In this document: positions 9,201-12,313 of the stretch, piece by piece | How the letters are laid out: each line of letters opens with the position of its first letter | How positions within the stretch are numbered: the first letter of the stretch is position 1 | Origin: Spirogloea muscicola | Taxonomy: Eukaryota; Streptophyta; Zygnematophyceae; Spirogloeales; Spirogloeaceae | Direction: 5' to 3' | Assembly (NCBI GenBank): GCA_009602725.1 | Contig: WELB01000036.1 | Span: 230,039 to 242,351, forward strand | Length of the DNA: 12,313 nt | Notes under the pieces: generated by a model | What the model saw: the letters and a program-made list of their open reading frames with translations, nothing else | The model's database searches: none | What the model was told of the DNA's origin: nothing | Program-made: the position numbers and the translations under genes

Positions 9201-10746
9201 CAGCTAACGAGTAAACATGCAAAGCAGGCTGCGCAGGAGGCCTTGGCAAGGGCAGAGGCTGAAGAGGGCTCCTCTTGCAGCAAAAATGGCTTCTACGAAT
9301 CGCAGAACAAGTGGCTTGGTCGGCACCACTATCTGCTTGCATTGAAGAGGTGCCAGTGACAGCCCACCAAAGGCTCAGGAAGGATGGTCCCTACTTGCGG
9401 ACAGAATGTATTTGTGGGCTTGACCAGCATATTGTCAAACATGCTTGTGGTGCTGAAGGCTGCTAACTTCAGCATCGCGTTCTGAGTGGTCGACTGATGA
9501 CCGGAATTGCGTGGTTGCTCTGTATGTTGTGCAGGCAAAATTCAAAGTCTTCAACAATCAGGATAATTCGGCCCTCGAATGGAGAGTCAGCAAGGTGGGA
9601 GGCACCAAGGCGTACTGGTCCTCAATGTTGCTGTTACCATTCCGAAGGGAGACTCTGATAAGTGACTTCTGTTTGGCTGGTGACTAGCATGTTGCACCTC
9701 GGTGTGTGGGCTGAGAAACTGATATAAGCTTGGACATTGCCATGGTTGCAGAGAGATGCCTTCATCAGAATTGGAGCAGAAGTATGTAAAAATGACAGAT
9801 AAAGAGGCAGCACAAAGGGCATGGGAGCAGGACTATGAGGCCTCAGCAGAGCAGGCAAGTCGCACCCTCAAAGTCTGTGAGGCCCAAGCCTCAAGGGGAC
9901 CAACATTGATGTGGTCTTTCCTCAGCAACTGGATAGAGTTTCCATTCAAATATGGCAGGTCCTGTCTCACTTGCGAGGCAAGGCCTACATGCTTGATCTC
10001 TCGCAGGGTGTCTGGACAGGCCTGTGCTGGAGAAATCTTTGCTTCCGAAAGTGCTGACTTCGTGCTTTTGTGGGCGTGCAGTGCATGCATGGGCCGAATT
10101 GCAAAGCGGGCAGCGGTTGTGTGATAGGCAAAAGAGTGCAAGAGCTGCACATTCTTGGCGGCCTGGTCTTCCCAATTTGGGGCACCTTGGAGCAAGCCCT
10201 GAACAAGCAGGTCAGTTGGTACATTAATGCTCAACTCTACTGCCAATCCAACGAAGGGCTAATACAATGCTCGTGCAACAAGTTGCTGCTCAGTGGTAGA
10301 TCTTTCTCCAATTAGCTGGGTTCCCCCTCCTACCTGCTGGAAGTTTGTGATAAGGTGGAGTGTTATGATGATTGTCGTGCAGGAGCGATTGGCCCACCGA
10401 AAGGTGCGAGTGGTGAGGCTCGAGACGACAAAGGAGGGCAAGAAAATTGTCGGCATCCATGTTCCCAATCCGGCAATTGAAGCTGTCCTTGCAGGTATTC
10501 TTTTCCCCTGCCTGCTAGAATGTAGCTCTCTGTAATAAGCATGATGTCAGTATACTTGGTCATGTGCATACTTGGGAACCATACAGCAACTCTGAGATGG
10601 CTAAGTTGCTGGTGTATAGGACTATGCTGTTGTCGATGTCAATGTATCCTGCATCTCTGATGCATTCTCAATCAACACTGTGAGCAGGTCTTGAGAAGTT
10701 GCACCTGGCACCTCAAGCTACTCAAAATTCAAGCCCTACTTCCTAG
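270..10746 (+). CDS. FGT1: Strawberry notch / FORGETTER1-type helicase-like chromatin protein with LSD1-type and PHD zinc fingers (32 exons; 5' end unresolved)
   Basis: Plant-type Strawberry notch homologue. Arabidopsis FGT1 is known to work with chromatin remodellers to keep nucleosomes low at stress-memory genes; a nuclear transcription role here is inferred. Exons: 270?-622, 831-899, 1009-1182, 1349-1479, 1775-1851, 2132-2316, 2506-2583, 2693-2825, 3061-3121, 3258-3339, 3662-3796, 4059-4202, 4405-4504, 4785-4973, 5244-5323, 5519-5691, 6055-6148, 6342-6439, 6705-6840, 6971-7077, 7375-7470, 7634-7721, 7937-8066, 8314-8410, 8549-8672, 8931-9008, 9204-9349, 9535-9594, 9752-9854, 10082-10210, 10383-10494, 10688-10746. 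Every junction keeps phase and joins segments resembling plant FGT1 as I remember it. All introns have GT-AG ends except the one at 9855 (GC-AG). The stop is TAG at 10744-10746. Least certain are the first exon's start, the donor at 623 (GTCCGC), and the acceptor at 9203. Confidence 0.93.
332..397 (+). other. LSD1-type zinc finger in the first visible exon of the FGT1 gene
   Basis: The exon ending at 622 encodes [13 protein letters not shown], then HFSCPQC. This is two C-x2-C pairs (codons 332-334, 341-343, 386-388, 395-397) with the R-x-x-L-x-x-P-x-G core of LSD1-type fingers. Plant FGT1 carries two such fingers before the helicase region as I recall; only one is visible here. A Pro-rich linker follows, then an acidic stretch (TEEEANE) leading into exon 2. 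Upstream the same frame reads as an Ala/Gly-rich segment with no conserved pattern. Confidence 0.85.
831..1182 (+). other. FGT1 exons 2-3: conserved entry into the helicase domain
   Basis: Exon 2 (831-899) encodes an acidic segment ending GETFADY. Exon 3 (1009-1182) continues [20 protein letters not shown] and then [24 protein letters not shown]. The Asp-Tyr-Arg-Pro joint across the 109-base intron and the HPDPVVET block are hallmarks of plant Strawberry notch proteins. The choice of 622/831 for the preceding junction rests on phase 0 on both sides and on alignment of the Glu-rich segment. Other donors near 658 or 701 are possible. Confidence 0.85.
1672..1702. repeat. Short tandem repeat inside intron 4 of the FGT1 gene
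   Basis: The 14-base unit GTTGCTGCAGCTGC occurs twice (1672-1685 and 1689-1702), separated by CGT. Each unit contains the palindrome GCAGCTGC. It lies within the 295-base intron 1480-1774 and has no evident function. Confidence 0.8.
2952..2972. repeat. Short tandem repeat inside intron 8 of the FGT1 gene
   Basis: GGCATTGAC occurs at 2952-2960 and again at 2964-2972, a 12-base period. It is intronic and probably a replication-slippage product. Confidence 0.6.
3258..4504 (+). other. FGT1 exons 10-13: inter-lobe region
   Basis: Exon 10 (3258-3339) encodes [20 protein letters not shown]. Exon 11 (3662-3796) encodes [13 protein letters not shown] and ends WRHYWATHQ. Exon 12 (4059-4202) encodes [11 protein letters not shown] and then [13 protein letters not shown]. 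Exon 13 (4405-4504) encodes [20 protein letters not shown]. These blocks sit between the two ATPase lobes in plant FGT1, and the order is kept. Exon 11 contains an in-frame 18-base stretch resembling an intron (3750-3767), which I read as coding. Confidence 0.9.
4231..4248. repeat. Two copies of TGACACTAC inside intron 12 of the FGT1 gene
   Basis: The 9-base unit TGACACTAC is repeated directly, preceded by a partial copy (CTAC) and followed by T. It lies in the intron 4203-4404 and has no evident function. Confidence 0.65.
4785..4973 (+). other. FGT1 exon 14: basic then acidic low-complexity hinge before the PHD finger
   Basis: This exon is rich in Lys and Arg ([11 protein letters not shown], then [12 protein letters not shown]) and ends acidic ([11 protein letters not shown]). 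The GRVRK element is shared with plant FGT1; the rest is weakly conserved. The Lys-Arg cluster could serve as a nuclear localisation signal, which is inference. The exon starts after CCAG at 4784 with two bases completing a split codon, and ends in phase 1 before GTCAGA. Confidence 0.75.
5300..5629 (+). other. PHD finger (C4HC3) split over exons 15 and 16
   Basis: Exons 5244-5323 and 5519-5691 join to give CRIC, 11 residues, CEMC, then H-x2-C (His 5564-5566, Cys 5573-5575), and finally CADC (5618-5629). This is the complete C4HC3 zinc-ligand set of a PHD finger, preceded by a Ser/Asp/Glu-rich stretch. The position between the ATPase lobes matches plant FGT1; animal Strawberry notch proteins lack it as far as I recall. 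PHD fingers commonly read histone H3 tails, but the ligand here cannot be told from sequence. No zinc ligand is missing. Confidence 0.9.
5868..5895 (-). other. C-run cluster in intron 16; candidate G-quadruplex on the - strand
   Basis: C runs at 5868-5875, 5882-5884, 5886-5891 and 5893-5895 give four G runs of three or more on the complementary strand, with loops of 6, 1 and 1 bases. That fits the simple G-quadruplex pattern. The pre-mRNA carries the C-rich strand here, so any effect would be at the DNA level (or an i-motif). It lies in the longest intron of the gene (5692-6054, 363 bases). Confidence 0.5.
6055..7077 (+). other. RecA-like lobe 2 of the helicase core (Helicase_C_4-like), motifs V and VI
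   Basis: Exons 17-20. Exon 17 encodes [12 protein letters not shown]. Exon 18 encodes [20 protein letters not shown]. Exon 19 encodes [20 protein letters not shown] followed by [13 protein letters not shown] (motif V region). Exon 20 encodes [20 protein letters not shown] and FGRTHRANQ, the Arg-containing motif VI (7025-7057). These are the most conserved blocks of the family and all appear intact. The exon 19/20 junction falls between Gln and Arg in phase 0. Confidence 0.92.
7375..10746 (+). other. FGT1 exons 21-32: conserved C-terminal domain and stop
   Basis: Exon 21 encodes [20 protein letters not shown]; exon 22 [18 protein letters not shown]; exon 23 PPPGC and [14 protein letters not shown]; exon 24 [19 protein letters not shown]; exon 25 [11 protein letters not shown]; exon 26 [11 protein letters not shown]; exon 27 [20 protein letters not shown]; exons 28-29 IIRPSNGES and [12 protein letters not shown]. 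Exon 30 holds a small Cys cluster ([13 protein letters not shown]) and [15 protein letters not shown]; exon 31 VRVVRLETT and [15 protein letters not shown]. Exon 32 (10688-10746) is a divergent Ser/Thr/Gln-rich tail. The domain is typical of Strawberry notch proteins; its fold and partners cannot be deduced from this sequence. The exon 27 acceptor is the least certain site. Confidence 0.88.
9855..10081 (+). other. GC-AG intron (intron 29 of the FGT1 gene)
   Basis: The exon ends GAGCAG and the intron begins GCAAGT, the usual form of non-canonical GC donors, with a GTGCAG acceptor at 10076-10081. The splice joins SAEQ to CMHGPNC, the same spacing as in plant FGT1, and keeps phase 0. A GT donor 18 bases downstream (GTCTGT at 9873) would also keep phase, but it would insert six residues that the family lacks. 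Confidence 0.75.
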
Positions 10747-10791
10747 TATCTGCAAAGCTCTTATTCCTAGTATTGGGGAGCCCTTGATTGT

Positions 10792-10796
10792 TGTAA
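10792..10796 (+). terminator. TGTAA candidate polyadenylation signal of the FGT1 gene
   Basis: TGTAA is the usual green-algal polyadenylation signal, and this copy lies 46 bases after the TAG stop. The pentamer also occurs by chance in several introns (for example near 756, 1533 and 4363), so position is the main support. Confidence 0.45.
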
Positions 10797-10809
10797 TCTG
10801 TTGGTAAAT

Positions 10810-10814
10810 TTACA
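10810..10814 (-). terminator. TGTAA candidate polyadenylation signal for the convergent - strand gene
   Basis: TTACA on the + strand reads TGTAA on the - strand. I find no other copy between here and the stop of the - strand gene at 11920. If used, it gives that gene a 3' untranslated region of about 1.1 kb that ends almost against the end of the FGT1 transcript. Confidence 0.3.
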
Positions 10815-11152
10815 TTCTTTGGCAGGCATTGCTTGTGGCTATTTGTTTCAAGGAGCACATTGCTCTCCAACATTAACAGCCAGAATTGTACCATCAATTG
10901 TTAATACCCTGTGCTGGCAACAGCAACTTCTGCCCTTATTGTTGGTAGTTGTCCAGTGTTGGCCCCAGCAATTGTGAGCTTGCAGCAAGATCAAGACCTG
11001 GACAAGGTAGTGCTTTGTCACATTCAACACACGCTGAATGCCTGCAAGCACAGCCTTAAGCACAGCCTCTATTTCCGTGAGCTCCTCGATGACAGGTCCG
11101 AGAGTTCACACGATTTAATTTCTGAAATGACATGATGACTGGAGACAGAACG

Positions 11153-11177
11153 GCCAGCATTTCCGCAGAATGCTGGC
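11153..11177. repeat. Perfect 9-bp inverted repeat with 7-base loop
   Basis: GCCAGCATT (11153-11161) pairs perfectly with AATGCTGGC (11169-11177) around the loop TCCGCAG. It sits in the non-coding stretch between the convergent genes. It could form a stem in either transcript; no family is recognised. Confidence 0.7.
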
Positions 11178-11919
11178 TGGCAGATGTTACGGACAAAGAA
11201 CCTTGCAGCTGCACTGGTGCTAACCCTCACCGTCCCGACTCAACTGGCACCCTACAAATGGGCACCTCGAGGACCGTCTCTAAGGATGGTGGATCACGAG
11301 CAGCAGACCCCAGTTCGGCAAACCCCAGCCTGGTGCTCAGGCATTCAGCAGATGAGCCAAGTCCACGGTTACTCTTGCTTGCTGTTGCTGTCACAACCGC
11401 CCCCTCAAAAACTCCTCGGTCGACTTTTGAGGGTCGCGCTTGTCAAGACCTCCCCAAGTCCCCATGACTGCTTGACGCACTTCAGAAAAAGTGCAGGTGA
11501 CAGCAGCGGTCCGCATGCCTGCCGTGGACATGGGGAGTTGCGCCGGTGCCACTGACCAGAAACAGAGACGCGCCTGCAAGGGAAGTCGTAGCCTAGCATC
11601 AGCAGTGGGGTCCTCCCTACAACGGAGGAGCATAAGCAACAACTGAGGGGGTTGCGCAGTTGCTGTTGGGCGGCCAGTGCGGTGCCAGCGTACATCGGTC
11701 GTGAGGACCTCGGAGCAGATCTATTGCCAGAGCCACATTTGCCGCTGATGTTCACCGCAGATGCGGTGACCGTCAGGCTATGCCACTTCTGCTGTGGCTC
11801 TCATAGCGCTCTATGCATTTCCGGCAAGCTTGCAAAGCAAGCCGCAGGCCAGCGAGCTCTGGCGGCGGCGCAAGCTCCAGCACGTCTCCTGGGACACGCA
11901 CCCGTGGGGCTGCCGCTAA

Positions 11920-12313
<394 letters not shown>

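Larger units (their letters stand above)
10797..11919. other. Intergenic or 3' untranslated stretch with no recognised gene
   Basis: About 1.1 kb between the two convergent genes. Open frames on both strands are short, have no recognisable motif and look like chance frames. The left half is of mixed composition; GC rises sharply from about 11840 towards the - strand gene. Most of it may be the 3' untranslated region of that gene. A hairpin at 11153-11177 is the only structured element I noticed. Confidence 0.5.

Noticed and set aside
9833-10246. 137-codon - strand open frame
   Set aside because: It overlaps exons 29 and 30 of the FGT1 gene antisense and has no recognisable motif.
10911-11135. 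74-codon + strand open frame as a small gene
   Set aside because: No motif, no clear initiation context and no similarity I recognise; likely chance in lower-GC DNA.
11132-11138. ATGATGA resembling a box C of a C/D snoRNA
   Set aside because: No box D (CTGA) at a suitable distance downstream and no terminal stem, so a snoRNA is not supported.

Overview
The window looks like nuclear DNA from a green alga (Chlorophyta). It holds one long, intron-dense gene on the + strand with short exons and GT-AG introns of about 110-360 bases. TGTAA motifs of the green-algal polyadenylation type lie just past its stop. The encoded protein is of the plant type, with a plant-style combination of an LSD1-type zinc finger and a PHD finger. 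No bacterial operon structure, phage gene or transposon gene is visible. The exact genus cannot be read from the sequence.

Layout: 1-56 is a CT-rich tract. From about 270 to 10746 (+) runs a single gene for a Strawberry notch / FORGETTER1 (FGT1) type DExD/H-box helicase-like chromatin protein. I rebuilt it by hand as 32 exons, choosing splice sites by reading phase, GT/AG signals and remembered conservation with plant FGT1. The 31 exons from 831 to 10746 add up to 3468 bases, an exact multiple of three (1155 residues plus stop). The first visible exon adds roughly 120 residues, so the total approaches the roughly 1300 residues I recall for the Arabidopsis protein. Domain order: LSD1-type zinc finger, RecA-like lobe 1 (Walker A, DECH, SAT), linker, basic/acidic hinge, C4HC3 PHD finger, RecA-like lobe 2 (motifs V and VI), conserved C-terminal domain. 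One intron (9855-10081) starts with GC instead of GT. The extreme N-terminus is unresolved: the finger frame has no in-frame ATG and is open to the left edge.

From 10747 to 11919 I see no convincing gene. Convergent TGTAA motifs occur at 10792-10796 (+) and 10810-10814 (-), and a 9-bp-stem hairpin lies at 11153-11177. At the right edge, 11920-12190 (-) encodes the C-terminal part of what looks like the ESSS/NDUFB11 subunit of mitochondrial complex I. It is cut by a run of 123 T to the window end, probably an assembly or sequencing artefact or a homopolymer next to a contig end.

The two genes are convergent (tail to tail) and functionally unrelated: a nuclear chromatin regulator and a respiratory-chain subunit. 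I found no new multigene system. The points most worth checking are the GC-AG intron, an in-frame 18-base sequence that mimics an intron inside an exon, the base-composition shift along the gene, the missing start, and the truncated right-hand gene.
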